NCBI GenBank assembly: GCA_910585345.1
Contig: CAJUDS010000003.1
Span: 62,001 to 126,000 of the forward strand
Length of the DNA: 64,000 nucleotides
Source of the DNA: an uncultured Lachnospiraceae bacterium
Lineage (GTDB): Bacteria > Bacillota > Clostridia > Lachnospirales > Lachnospiraceae
Direction: 5' to 3'
Shown here in pieces: positions 8,560-17,662 of this stretch; position 1 is the first letter of the stretch; the number at the start of each line of letters is the position of its first letter. The position numbers were made by a program, and so were the translations under genes. The notes beneath the pieces are model-generated. The model was not told the origin of the DNA, did no database searches, and saw nothing but the letters and a program-made list of their open reading frames with translations.

Positions 8560-8817
8560 AAAATCAATTTTCCGCTTATTGGCCCAAATATATTGAGGAG
8601 CTTTCCCTTGTGGAGGATATTAGAAGCTCTTCGTGTTCTGCCCTCTGCCAGCAGTTTCCGGACACGGATGTCCGGAAAAGGCCGCCCGCGCCCGGACGGC
8701 GCGTTTGGTCCGTCTGCGTCAAAATCCCGCTGTCTTTTCGGGACACTTAGAGATTCTTATATCCGTAACATGGAATACGAATCATTATATTTGGGCCAAA
8801 AGCGGAAAATGGATTTT
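8560..8817. mobile_element. MITE-like element with terminal inverted repeats and flanking 14-bp direct repeats (family A)
   Basis: The left end (8560-8596) and the inverted right end (8781-8817) match over about 36 bp. They share AAAATC, ATTTTCCGCTT and TGGCCCAAATATA with two mismatches and one indel. CCTGTCACTGCGCC occurs at 8543-8556 and again at 8818-8831, directly flanking the element. The right copy includes the stop codon of the next gene. The interior holds no convincing ORF and includes a TTTCCGGACA-CGGA-TGTCCGGAAA hairpin at about 8655-8678. Related sequence lies at 11836-11968 and 46966-47015. It fills the 345-bp gap between lepA and the DUF5722 gene. Confidence 0.7.
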
Positions 8818-8821
8818 CCTG

Positions 8822-10531
8822 TCACTGCGCCCAGGAAAGCGCTTCTTCTATACTGTCCGCCCCGATAATATTCAGCATAAAATCCGTATACTCCGCAGCC
8901 CGGTCCGTATCAATGTATTTAAAAATATCCAGTATATATTTATCGGTATGATCGGCCTCATAAATACCAAAAGCCAATCCCTGACGGATCTCTTCAGGGG
9001 CGTCGGTCTGCCGGTTCATCATAAACGCTTCTATATAAGGGTTGGCGTCAATAATATAATAGCAGTAGGCAAAAGCCGCTGCCTGCAGCTTTTCGCCGGA
9101 AGCAGACGTAAACCCAAGCTCCGTGACTGTAATGCTGCGGACGTTGCCGTTTCTGTCCAAATACGCCTCCTGTTTCAGAAAATCTGTCGTCGTACGCAGA
9201 TTCATCAATGTAAGCAGCGGCGCATCCATGCTCTTGTCGTATTCTTCCGTCCAGTAGTTCACTCTTGTCAATGGATCCGGGTAGGGGTGGATTGCCAGAC
9301 CCCAGTCATAATTTCCCTTCTGCAGCGCAGCATAATTGATCGCTTCCACAAGAGCTTTGCCGTTAAAATAACGGTGGTTATCATTATCTGGCCGGTTCCA
9401 GTCATGATCTACGCTGAAATATACTTTTGCTTCGGCATAATTTCGTTTTGCCGCCGCATAAAAAATATGCAGCGCTTTTTCAAATTCTCCGGCGTAAAAT
9501 ACAATATCATCCGTTTGCATATAGTTCCATGTCTGATGCTGGTTGATTTCATTGGCAATCACCCAGCTTGATACCAGTCCATGATCCCCACCGCAGTAGC
9601 GCTGCGCTAAAAAGGATGCAATAGCCTCCAGATGGATGCAGCCTTCCTCTTCCGCCGTATTAAAAGCATAATAATATGCATCCGCATTTTTGTTTCTGGA
9701 CAGCGGATGAATCAGCTCCGGATATTCTTCATCCCAGTCATTCAAAATAATGGCCGTAGTCACAATGTCATTGTCTGTCAGATAGGAAAACAGATAGTCA
9801 TAACTGGCAATCACCGCACCGTCAAAGCGGTAGGTATTTCCTTTATATACATAAGAGATCGTGGGAAACAGCGCATTTGTCGTCTCTCCCGTAATCAAAG
9901 AAAGCGGAATATTATAAATGGCATGTTGTACATTCAGATCTGTCAAAAGTGGCGTATCGATCATCTGCGGATCCAGCAGCAGTCCCTTTTTCGACTCTGC
10001 CTGCGGATAGCTGTCCATATTCACGGCAATCGCCTCCGGATTGTTGATATAGACCCCCGGTGCAAGAGGAACGTAAATCCCCTCATAAAGCAGCGTCGGC
10101 ACAAACTGCTGAAAAAGCTGGCTTTCCTCATACGTCCATCTGAACTCGCAGATCTTCGCCTTTTCCGCACATGCAACAGGCTCCCGGTCAAAATCAGGGG
10201 AGCCTTCACAAGTCTCGTAAGGTTCAAAGGCAAAGAGGTAAACCATAGCGTTGTCACTCCTGGGAATCGCCGGCAGCGTCAACGTCAGCGCAATCGTCTG
10301 CCCATCCTCCTCAAAAGCACAGTCAGTTACCGTGCCATAGGAGCCAAGACAGTTCCCGGAGATCGTGACGGTTCCCGCCGTCAGCTGCCGTTCCCGCTCC
10401 GCCGCTGCCTGCGCCTTTGCGGAAACAGCGTCGGCAGAATTATTTTTTCCGCAGCCGCAGAGACAAAACGCCATGCCAAAAAACAGGACAATATAGAGAA
10501 AAAAGCCGCAGCCAGATTCTTTGGTATGCAA
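8822..10531 (-). CDS. Lipoprotein with a glycosidase-like TIM barrel (DUF5722 family)
   Basis: The 569-residue product starts with a signal peptide and a lipobox ending FCLCGC, so it should be anchored outside the membrane. The remainder resembles the DUF5722 family, whose fold is related to clan GH-A glycosidases. The segment SSWVIANEINQHQTW has the Asn-Glu pair expected for an acid/base, and ITVTELGFTS has a glutamate placed like the nucleophile. Substrate and activity are unknown. It lies 15 bp downstream of a BMP-type binding lipoprotein on the same strand, which suggests the two act on the same ligand. Its 3' end overlaps the direct repeat bordering the MITE-like element. Confidence 0.7.
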   Translation of the reverse strand: MHTKESGCGFFLYIVLFFGMAFCLCGCGKNNSADAVSAKAQAAAERERQLTAGTVTISGNCLGSYGTVTDCAFEEDGQTIALTLTLPAIPRSDNAMVYLFAFEPYETCEGSPDFDREPVACAEKAKICEFRWTYEESQLFQQFVPTLLYEGIYVPLAPGVYINNPEAIAVNMDSYPQAESKKGLLLDPQMIDTPLLTDLNVQHAIYNIPLSLITGETTNALFPTISYVYKGNTYRFDGAVIASYDYLFSYLTDNDIVTTAIILNDWDEEYPELIHPLSRNKNADAYYYAFNTAEEEGCIHLEAIASFLAQRYCGGDHGLVSSWVIANEINQHQTWNYMQTDDIVFYAGEFEKALHIFYAAAKRNYAEAKVYFSVDHDWNRPDNDNHRYFNGKALVEAINYAALQKGNYDWGLAIHPYPDPLTRVNYWTEEYDKSMDAPLLTLMNLRTTTDFLKQEAYLDRNGNVRSITVTELGFTSASGEKLQAAAFAYCYYIIDANPYIEAFMMNRQTDAPEEIRQGLAFGIYEADHTDKYILDIFKYIDTDRAAEYTDFMLNIIGADSIEEALSWAQ

Positions 10532-10546
10532 AGCAAAAGCCTCCTG

Positions 10547-11716
10547 TCAGTCGTTATGATAGATTACCGATACTGCTGTCTTCGGTCTGGAACCGATCTC
10601 ATCCGACACCTGTATCTTTCCGGCCTTCAGATCTGCTAGCACCTGCAAATACTCGTCCGTGGTTACATTTTCAAACCGCCATGCATCACCTGAATAAGGC
10701 AGTTTGATACATTTTTTCGCCGCTCCGTAGGATACTGCCCGTCCGGCCAGTTCCTGCGGCCATTTTTTTCCATTTGCGTAAAAATCATCCAGTGCAATTA
10801 CAATAGAGGACTTCACACCCTTCATCGCAGATGTCAGAAACAATTCCGAAATACCGCTCTGGTCCGTATCCGCCCCGATCAGCCTGCCGCCGCAGGCCTG
10901 CGCCGAATCCAAAACGGACTGGTACAGAGAACCGCCGCAGGCAAATATCACCTCTGTGCCAGCCTCATACCAGTCAGCCGACATCCGCTCGATCTGCCCG
11001 TCCGGCAGAAAGGTATCCGCATACCAATAATCCACGCGGATATCCCCGCTGTTGCCAAGACGCGCCGCCGCATCGTCAATTCCCTGCAGATAGCCATAGC
11101 CGTACCTTTCCACGGAAGGCAGCGGTTCGCCGCCGATAAATCCCAGATTTTTGTATCCTTCCAACACCGTCATATACCCCGCCAGATATCCTGCCTGCTC
11201 CTCATGATAGGTAATACAGTGCACATTGGGCGCAATAGCAAGCGCTTGTCCCGAATCGTCACGCGGAACGCCGTCCAGCAGCAGAAAACTGATATCCGCA
11301 TAGCTGTCCTGCAGGCTGCCTACAGCCTCCTCAAAACAGGAGCCTGCGCAGATCACAAGTCTGGCGTCATTTTCCACAGCCGTCAAAACAGCCTTTTTGT
11401 ACGCCTGCGCGGAATCGGAAGACGCTCCGTAACAGGAATACGAGACGCCCGCAGACTGGGCATAAGACTTTGCGCCTTCGTAAGCCGCCTGATTATAGCC
11501 GTTATCCATAACCGAGCTCTTATCGATCACCAGCGCCACTTGTCCGCCCGTTTTTTTATAGTCATGGTAATAATCTTCCGCGTCTGTTTCTTCCGTCTCC
11601 GTTTTTCCCTTGTCTGCATTCTCTGCGGAAGCCGTTTCCGGCGTACAACCCGAGCATAAAAATAAAAGAAGCAGCATGAGGAATATCTTTTTCCATTGTT
11701 TTTTTCGTAATTTCAT
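10547..11716 (-). CDS. BMP-family substrate-binding lipoprotein
   Basis: A hydrophobic signal followed by FLCSGC marks a lipoprotein. A Ser/Glu/Thr-rich linker leads to a periplasmic-binding-type domain: GGQVALVIDKSSVMDNGYNQ, LVICAGSCFEEAV, HEEQAGYLAGYM and NLGFIGGEPLPSVERYGYGY. This pattern fits the BMP/PnrA/Med family, known for nucleoside uptake or as a surface antigen. No ABC permease or ATPase is adjacent, so transport is not demonstrated; it may be a binding or sensing partner for the downstream DUF5722 protein. The ATG at 11716 begins MKLRKKQWKK. Confidence 0.8.
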   Translation of the reverse strand: MKLRKKQWKKIFLMLLLLFLCSGCTPETASAENADKGKTETEETDAEDYYHDYKKTGGQVALVIDKSSVMDNGYNQAAYEGAKSYAQSAGVSYSCYGASSDSAQAYKKAVLTAVENDARLVICAGSCFEEAVGSLQDSYADISFLLLDGVPRDDSGQALAIAPNVHCITYHEEQAGYLAGYMTVLEGYKNLGFIGGEPLPSVERYGYGYLQGIDDAAARLGNSGDIRVDYWYADTFLPDGQIERMSADWYEAGTEVIFACGGSLYQSVLDSAQACGGRLIGADTDQSGISELFLTSAMKGVKSSIVIALDDFYANGKKWPQELAGRAVSYGAAKKCIKLPYSGDAWRFENVTTDEYLQVLADLKAGKIQVSDEIGSRPKTAVSVIYHND

Positions 11717-11835
11717 CTGATCACTGCTCCTTTCCGTACACTGTCCGTCGTGCTATGACGGAAATTTCTTCCATAAGTATTAAAAGTATACCACATTCAC
11801 CGCTGCAGCACCAGATGAAACGCAAAGAAACCACG

Positions 11836-11968
11836 GAAATCAATTTTTCGTTTTTGTGCGCAAATATTTGATTCCTGTTCCAGGTTACGGATATAAGAAA
11901 CTCTAAGTGTCCAGAAAAGGCAATGGAATTTTAACGCAGACGGACCTAACGCGCCATCCGGGCACGGA
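11836..11968 (+). repeat. Family A repeat, second copy (one end only)
   Basis: Read on the plus strand, this matches the inverted form of the right half of 8560-8817. GTTACGGATATAAGAA, CTCTAAGTGTCC and ACGCAGACGGACC are shared, with high identity over about 110 bp. The opposite terminal repeat is not recognisable, so the copy looks truncated. It occupies much of the 307-bp gap between two genes and contains no gene. Confidence 0.65.
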
Positions 11969-12023
11969 CAGGAAAATACGCTTCCACGTTAAATATTGCC
12001 TGTTATTCCATCTTTTTCTATTT

Positions 12024-14516
12024 TTATGCAGGAAATATGTCATTATCCTCTATTTCTTCGTACTGGATACTCCCGCTTTTATATTCTAAGAGAGTCTGGT
12101 CAGCTTTCCAATGGATTATCGGTTCCCCAGACGCGTCATAATACAATTTTTCCAGCAGATTCCCTTCGGAGTCATAGTAAAATGCCATTAAAAGATTACC
12201 TTCTGCATTATAGTAAAATGCTTCCAGCAGATTACCTTCCGCATCATAATTAAATATTTTCAGCAGATTACCCTCCGCATTATAGTAAAATGCTTCCAGC
12301 AGATTACCTTCCGCATCATATCCTTGCTTTTTCCATGCATATCCCAGATCATCCCGCATCATCAGGTTTCCATCCGGACCAATGAAATAAACTTCCGTCT
12401 GATTCCCTTTCTCATCATACTTATATTTAAAACCCGCGCAGTGATACTCTGTGCTGATGACCGGTTTTTCCTCCGTGTCATAATAATACTCCGAAAGACA
12501 CTGCCCCATTTCGTCATAGGTAAGTCTGATCTTGGCGTATCCTTCATCACTTCGCAGCGTCAGGTTTCCTTCCGTATCATAATATCTGCCCTCTATCCAG
12601 TTTCCATTTTCATACGTATTTATATATGACGAACATCCAAGTTCCTCTGAGACTGCCGGATTCTCTTCGCCTTCGGTATCATAAAAATATCCTTCCAGCT
12701 GATTTCCGTCTGCATCATATACCTTTACCTCCCGGGCATACCCCAGGTCGCTACGCACCATCAGCTCCCCGTCCAGGCCGATATACCTGACTTCTGTCTC
12801 GTTTCCTCTCTCATCATATCCATATTCAAAGCCCGCGCAATGGTACTTCGTACTGATAATCGGTTTCTCGTCTGTACCATAATAACGGCTGGAAATACAC
12901 TGGCCAAATTCATCATACACATACCTCGCCACCGCATAACCTCGATCCCGCCGCAGCGTCAGGTTGCCTTCCGTATCATAACATCTCGTCTCTATCAGTT
13001 TCCCATTCTCATACGTATCCAAAAACGACGCGTACCCTCGTTCCTTCCACACTGCCTTCTCATCCACACCACAAAATGATTCCTCCGTCAGTCTGCCTGC
13101 GTCATAGTCATACTCATACTGATAGACACCGTTGCTGTCGCAGGTCCAGTTTTCACTGCGGTCAAGCTGTCTGCGTTCCTTTACATTTCCGTTATCGTCA
13201 TAGGTAAACCGTTCACAGAAAACGCCGTAAAACCCTTCTGTCTTTTTCACCCCTTCCATATCGCCATAATAACGGATAGCGCTCGGCCTGTCCGCTTTTT
13301 CATTCTTATATTCAAACGTGACCATCATAATACCCAGCTTATTGCATATGGGGTTGCCGTCTGCATCGATATAGTACATCCTGCTGAGCCGTTTATGGCG
13401 GTCATAGTCATACTGTTCTCCGTTTACGCCATACAGATTGCCCGCCCGGGAAGCCAGCCTGCGCGTCTGCGGCAGTCCGCCCGCATTATAGACGACCTCG
13501 ATCTGACGGTTTGTCATTCCATTCTCCCATCCTCTGCTGCATGCCACATCAATCTGTGGAAACACCGCGCCTTCTTCCGCTTTTTCGTCGTCCGGAACCC
13601 GCAGCAGTGTAGAGCCCAGTAGCTGCGGCATATCCTCCCCCGAATAAGTTGTGATGGTAAACAGGCCATAGTCATTTTCATCCCGTTCCAGCTCGAGAAG
13701 CAGCTTTTCATTTTCATAATAGCGGACCTGTACAGGCACCCGGTAACGATTGCGGCCCGCGGCCTGCCAGACCGACCAGTCAGAATGGTAGTGTTCCTTA
13801 TCCTGCTCATATGTGATTACCATGCGCGCAGGCGTCTCAAAAAGGTTCATGCCATAGGCGGTTGAATAGTTCCGCATCAGCCCCATCTGCCCATAGCCTT
13901 CCACATAAGTGAGCACCACACATTTGCGGAACGGATAGTCCTCGATCTTCCAGTAACCAGCCCGCTCTTTCCGCTCCTTGGGCGAAAGCGGCTCTCCCAC
14001 CCCGTTTGGGATCCCGTAAACCTCCTGCACGGAGGCGTAATAACAGGTATCATGCCAGCAAAAATGAAAAACGACCGCGGCTAGCACCACAGTACGTACC
14101 ATATATATGGCAGCCTTCGTTCCGATAGGATGCTTCCTGCCAATATCTATCAGCCTCCGCGGACAGCTCCTCGCATAATAACTGAATTTTCTAAAACGCC
14201 GCGTTCCAATCAGACAGATCGTTTCCCAGATCAGAGCAAAAACTGTAATAATAATGGCAATCACGGAAAATATGTATAGCTTCTCTTTCCCCTCATATTC
14301 GGCAAGCATATAGCTCATCGAGCAGAAGACAAGCAGCGACGTAATATTGGTCAGCAGAACCGGGATATTGACCCAACTGCTTTTCTTTCGGCATTTCCGG
14401 ATGCGCTTTTTTAGAATTTGTGCTGTTCTTTCCGTCTTTTTTGCCAAATAATTTTTTGTATTTTTAAGATATCTTCGTATTTTTTCTGAAATCTTTTGTT
14501 CTTTATCTTCTGTCAT
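12024..14516 (-). CDS. Large membrane-anchored protein with YD/RHS-like repeats
   Basis: The 830-residue product has a basic N-terminus and three hydrophobic segments near residues 50-75, 80-105 and 135-155. A long, probably extracellular, part then carries many short Tyr/Asp/Gly repeats such as YYDTEGNLTLRSDEGYA and YDEKGNQTEVYFIGPDGNL. These resemble the YD repeats of RHS and teneurin-like proteins, which form beta-rich shells or bind carbohydrate. I see no C-terminal toxin domain; the protein ends shortly after the repeats. The last repeats are nearly identical 12-residue units (see 12147-12326). The gene is monocistronic by position. Function is unknown. Confidence 0.75.
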   Translation of the reverse strand: MTEDKEQKISEKIRRYLKNTKNYLAKKTERTAQILKKRIRKCRKKSSWVNIPVLLTNITSLLVFCSMSYMLAEYEGKEKLYIFSVIAIIITVFALIWETICLIGTRRFRKFSYYARSCPRRLIDIGRKHPIGTKAAIYMVRTVVLAAVVFHFCWHDTCYYASVQEVYGIPNGVGEPLSPKERKERAGYWKIEDYPFRKCVVLTYVEGYGQMGLMRNYSTAYGMNLFETPARMVITYEQDKEHYHSDWSVWQAAGRNRYRVPVQVRYYENEKLLLELERDENDYGLFTITTYSGEDMPQLLGSTLLRVPDDEKAEEGAVFPQIDVACSRGWENGMTNRQIEVVYNAGGLPQTRRLASRAGNLYGVNGEQYDYDRHKRLSRMYYIDADGNPICNKLGIMMVTFEYKNEKADRPSAIRYYGDMEGVKKTEGFYGVFCERFTYDDNGNVKERRQLDRSENWTCDSNGVYQYEYDYDAGRLTEESFCGVDEKAVWKERGYASFLDTYENGKLIETRCYDTEGNLTLRRDRGYAVARYVYDEFGQCISSRYYGTDEKPIISTKYHCAGFEYGYDERGNETEVRYIGLDGELMVRSDLGYAREVKVYDADGNQLEGYFYDTEGEENPAVSEELGCSSYINTYENGNWIEGRYYDTEGNLTLRSDEGYAKIRLTYDEMGQCLSEYYYDTEEKPVISTEYHCAGFKYKYDEKGNQTEVYFIGPDGNLMMRDDLGYAWKKQGYDAEGNLLEAFYYNAEGNLLKIFNYDAEGNLLEAFYYNAEGNLLMAFYYDSEGNLLEKLYYDASGEPIIHWKADQTLLEYKSGSIQYEEIEDNDIFPA
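12147..12326 (-). repeat. In-frame 36-bp tandem repeat (minisatellite), about five units
   Basis: Units recur at 12153, 12189, 12225, 12261 and 12297, encoding versions of YDAEGNLLEAFY. A block of more than 36 bp ending GCATCATA (up to 12248 and up to 12320) is repeated exactly 72 bp apart. The unit length is a multiple of three, so gain or loss of units keeps the reading frame. Confidence 0.8.
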
Positions 14517-14656
14517 AATTCTTCTCCGCTTTTTATTTCATTATATCTTTCTATTTATATAAATACAATTTATATGTCTTTCAGATTTCCATTTTTTTAC
14601 AAATCCGCCGCTGCCGGGATTTTGCGCAGAATTTATCTGTTTTCCTTCCCCGTTCG

Positions 14657-15937
14657 CTATGCTTCTCCCGACAGCACCAGCCAGAGAATATGCGCCAGAG
14701 GATCGCAGGCGTTCATAATCTCTTCCACCGTATTGTTCTGGGCTCCCAGTTCGATCAACAGTGTCTTGCCCCGGTAGTGCATATTATAACGGTAGCCCTT
14801 CAGATAAATCTTTCTCGTAATTCCCGGATAATACTCATTGCTCGTCATCTGCATTTGAAACGAGAACGCAAGATTTTCATCCAGATTAGGATTCTGCAGA
14901 TATTCGATTTCTCCTGTCTTATTCGTACGCGAAAGCCCGTTAAAGAACATAAACTTTGCCGTCGGCCGGCCGCATATATTGGTTACCAGCTTCGTATCGG
15001 CCGGCACTTCGTCTCTGTGCAGATCAATGATCACCTCAATATCCGGATTCGCCGCCAGTACTGCTTCGAGATCCGGCGCCGCATTGGAATAGGCATAATC
15101 CCGGCTCTCCACATCATATTTTCCCAGATGATGGATGACATTAAAGCCATACTTTTCCCGCAGTATCTGCGCCAGCCTCTCCCCCGCGCCCATAATCGTA
15201 GTGGCATCGTCTCCCGGTATGGAATCGGCAAACCCCTCCTGAGAATGCGTATGGTAAATCAGGATCTGCGGTTCGGAGGCGTCTCTCTGCTGCAGCGTCA
15301 TATCCTTTTCCGTCAGCTTCAGCACATCCAACTGGTCTCTGCCGATATACGTCGTGCTGTCCACCGCATAAAACTGTGAAACGAGCTTGTCAAAATCCTG
15401 CAGCGCCGTCCTGTCTATCGTAAGCGTCTTCTCTGCCTCTATGAACTCGCCTGTCTGCGCAAGCTCCTGCTGCCTTTTTTCTTCCATCGCCGAGTCAATA
15501 TTTTCATTTTTCACCGCCTCAATTAAGTCCGTATCCAGATCCAGTTCCTGCACATCCTTTTCATGATCCTCCGCTCCCTCTATAATCCTCTCAACAGCGC
15601 TCTGGCTCTCCGCCTGCACCGGTGCAAAGCCATGCTGGCCCGCATACTCATACAACGGTATGCAGCCTGCAAAAAAATCTGCTAAAAGGGCCGTATCCTT
15701 TTCTTTTTTTGTTTCTTCCGACAGAAAAGAAAATACAGGAAAATACGCCTGCACGGCTTTTTCCTGTACCTCTCCGATCATCTCCCCACGCAGACGCAGA
15801 AAAACTTCCTGCCTGCCTTCTAACCCCTGTCCAAATATGGGACTGCACACCAGGAGGAAAAGCAAAACCATACAAACCGCTTTTTTGATTTTCCTCTTGT
15901 CCGTCCCTGTGCTGTTTTTTAACCTGATTATCCGCAT
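14657..15937 (-). CDS. spoIIP: Stage II sporulation protein P, peptidoglycan amidase/endopeptidase
   Basis: SpoIIP, with SpoIID and SpoIIM, degrades septal peptidoglycan to drive engulfment of the forespore. One membrane segment lies near the N-terminus (VCMVLLFLLVCSPIFG). The C-terminal catalytic domain has the metal-site motifs ILIYHTHSQEGF, VIIDLHRDEVP and TLLIELGAQNNTVEE. A TTG at 15943 extends the frame by two codons; I chose the ATG at 15937, although no strong ribosome site is visible for either. It follows gpr closely on the same strand, the standard order in Clostridia. Confidence 0.92.
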   Translation of the reverse strand: MRIIRLKNSTGTDKRKIKKAVCMVLLFLLVCSPIFGQGLEGRQEVFLRLRGEMIGEVQEKAVQAYFPVFSFLSEETKKEKDTALLADFFAGCIPLYEYAGQHGFAPVQAESQSAVERIIEGAEDHEKDVQELDLDTDLIEAVKNENIDSAMEEKRQQELAQTGEFIEAEKTLTIDRTALQDFDKLVSQFYAVDSTTYIGRDQLDVLKLTEKDMTLQQRDASEPQILIYHTHSQEGFADSIPGDDATTIMGAGERLAQILREKYGFNVIHHLGKYDVESRDYAYSNAAPDLEAVLAANPDIEVIIDLHRDEVPADTKLVTNICGRPTAKFMFFNGLSRTNKTGEIEYLQNPNLDENLAFSFQMQMTSNEYYPGITRKIYLKGYRYNMHYRGKTLLIELGAQNNTVEEIMNACDPLAHILWLVLSGEA

Positions 15938-15966
15938 AGACAAGTATATGCAGGAAAGATGTCATT

Positions 15967-16875
15967 TTATAACTCAAATGCAATATTTAATGCTTCAGAT
16001 ATGGTATAACTTAGTCTTTTTATAATTTCATCGATATTTTTTCCTGTTACATACATATTGTTCAGCTCCGTCATCGTACGGATCCGGTCCGGCCGGAACA
16101 TCCGCATCTGCTCACCCGTTTCACTTTCCATCTTGCTGATGGCGTCGCCCACGATCGTCGCCGCATCCACTACCGTCGGCACGCCGATGGCAATCACGGG
16201 CACGCCCAGGCTGTCTTTTGTCAGGGCATTGCGGTGGTTGCCTACGCCCGAGCCGGGCTGGATGCCCGTGTCCGTCACCTGGATCGTCCGGTTCAGCCGT
16301 TTGGTGCTTCTTGCCGCCAGCGCATCCACTACAATGACAAGATCAGGCTCTGTCTGATCCACCACGCCTCTGACAATCTCTGCCGCCTCCATCCCCGTGG
16401 CAGCCATCACGCCCGGCACAATGCCGCTGACCATATTCATCCGTTCTTTATTATAAGCAGCTTTTCCATACTCCCTGACAATATGCCTTGTTACGAGCAG
16501 ATTATCTACAACCCCGGGACCCAGAGCATCCGCCGTCACATCTCTGTTGCCAAGACCCACCACCAGGATCGACTGCTCTGTCTCCGCACCGGGAATGATA
16601 CTTCTGATCTGTCCCGCCAGCTCTTCTGATATTTCCCTGTGGTAATCCTCATCCGCTTCCTGCATGGCAGGCGCTTCCAGCGTAATATAACTTCCCATAG
16701 GCTTATTCATTGCCTTTGCGCCGTTTTTGGAAGAAATCACAACCTTCGTAATATGAACCTGGATTTCCTCTCTGTCATATTCTTCCACGGCGACGCCGCG
16801 AAGCTCTTCCTCCGCTTTTCCAATGCTTTCTCTTGCTTCCAACGCCAAATCTGTTCTAACCTGAAAACAACTCAT
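15967..16875 (-). CDS. gpr: Germination protease GPR
   Basis: GPR is an aspartic-type endopeptidase, made as a zymogen in the forespore, that degrades small acid-soluble proteins at germination. The start MSCFQVRTDLALEARE resembles the family N-terminus with its short pro-segment. ILVVGLGNRDVTADALGPGVV, GIVPGVMAATGMEA, VIVVDALAARS and IQPGSGVGNHR are family signatures. Length is 302, slightly shorter than the Bacillus enzyme. A forespore sigma-G promoter would be expected upstream, but I could not identify one with confidence. The 349-bp gap upstream holds only the divergent rpsT promoter. Confidence 0.93.
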   Translation of the reverse strand: MSCFQVRTDLALEARESIGKAEEELRGVAVEEYDREEIQVHITKVVISSKNGAKAMNKPMGSYITLEAPAMQEADEDYHREISEELAGQIRSIIPGAETEQSILVVGLGNRDVTADALGPGVVDNLLVTRHIVREYGKAAYNKERMNMVSGIVPGVMAATGMEAAEIVRGVVDQTEPDLVIVVDALAARSTKRLNRTIQVTDTGIQPGSGVGNHRNALTKDSLGVPVIAIGVPTVVDAATIVGDAISKMESETGEQMRMFRPDRIRTMTELNNMYVTGKNIDEIIKRLSYTISEALNIAFEL

Positions 16876-17103
16876 CTGACAAACCCTGTTTCTTTCCCAG
16901 CTTACACTGCACTTTCTCTATATTATTCATTTCTGAAATTACAGTTCTCATCAGCTGCATCTCCGTAAAACGGCAATAACAGACTTTCCGTGCCCTGACA
17001 ATCCATTTTCCGCGCTGCTATACCTTTCTGCACGGATGCGCCATAACACGTTTACAACCGTAATTCCTGCACTTATTTTCTACCAAATAAATAAAAATAT
17101 GTA

Positions 17104-17132
17104 TTGACAAAAAACCACATTTCCCCTATAAT
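17104..17132 (+). promoter_or_regulatory. Consensus SigA promoter of rpsT
   Basis: TTGACA (17104-17109) and TATAAT (17127-17132) are separated by 17 bp, a perfect match at both boxes. The leader before rpsT is about 85 nt. Confidence 0.85.
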
Positions 17133-17224
17133 ACATGCGTATGTTTACATTAGAACGTCCGTGTCCGGCTTTAATGAAACATCTTCTGAACATTTGAAAA
17201 CTATCACAGTGGGAGGTGTAGACC

Positions 17225-17488
17225 TTGGCAAATATCAAATCTGCAAAAAAAAGAATTCTTGTGAACCGCACAAAGATGGAAAGAAACAAAGCAATCAAAT
17301 CCGGAGTAAAAACAGCAATCAAGAAAGTATATGCTGCAATTGAAGCAAATGATAAAGAAGCTGCAAAAGCCGCTTTATTAGGCGCTACTTCCGCAATTGA
17401 TAAGGCTGCCAATAAAGGAGTGTTCCATAAGAATACTGCATCCAGAAAGATTTCACGTTTGAACCTGGCTCTTAACAAAATGGCCTGA
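17225..17488 (+). CDS. rpsT: 30S ribosomal protein S20
   Basis: The 87-residue basic protein begins ANIKSAKKRILVNRTKMERN and ends ASRKISRLNLALNKMA, typical of S20, which binds 16S rRNA early in small-subunit assembly. The start is TTG at 17225 behind GGGAGGTG. A UUG start is also known for rpsT in E. coli, where it helps autoregulation; whether that holds here is inference. The gene is monocistronic, with a consensus promoter upstream and a strong terminator downstream. Confidence 0.97.
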   Translation: MANIKSAKKRILVNRTKMERNKAIKSGVKTAIKKVYAAIEANDKEAAKAALLGATSAIDKAANKGVFHKNTASRKISRLNLALNKMA

Positions 17489-17524
17489 GCGTTGTTTTCA
17501 CAATTATAATAAACAATATAGTTT

Positions 17525-17566
17525 CAGCGTATCTGACAAACCGTCAGTCAGATACGCTGATTTTTT
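17525..17566 (+). terminator. Rho-independent terminator of rpsT
   Basis: CAGCGTATCTGAC pairs with GTCAGATACGCTG (13 bp, 9-nt loop) and is followed by ATTTTTT. Confidence 0.92.
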
Positions 17567-17589
17567 ATAGTCTTTATAAAATTACGCCG

Positions 17590-17618
17590 CCGTCCTCTTT
17601 TTTGCAGAAAGAGGACGG
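17590..17618 (-). terminator. Hairpin after bioY, probable terminator
   Basis: CCGTCCTCTTT and AAAGAGGACGG form an 11-bp stem with a 7-nt loop, 45 bp past the bioY stop. The following minus-strand sequence is only moderately T-rich. Confidence 0.5.
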
Positions 17619-17662
17619 CCCTATCCGCTCATGGGCGCCGACGGCCGCGTGCATCTGCCGGG

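Noticed and set aside
8593..9571. Long plus-strand ORFs opposite the DUF5722 lipoprotein gene
   Set aside because: They are shadows of a well-supported minus-strand gene with signal peptide and active-site motifs.
12024..14516. Polymorphic RHS toxin (contact-dependent effector)
   Set aside because: YD-like repeats are present, but there is no RHS core-closing motif, no variable toxin C-terminus and no immunity gene downstream.
16876..17100. Sigma-G promoter for gpr
   Set aside because: TGAATA occurs upstream, but no -10 of the sigma-F/G type is found at the right distance.
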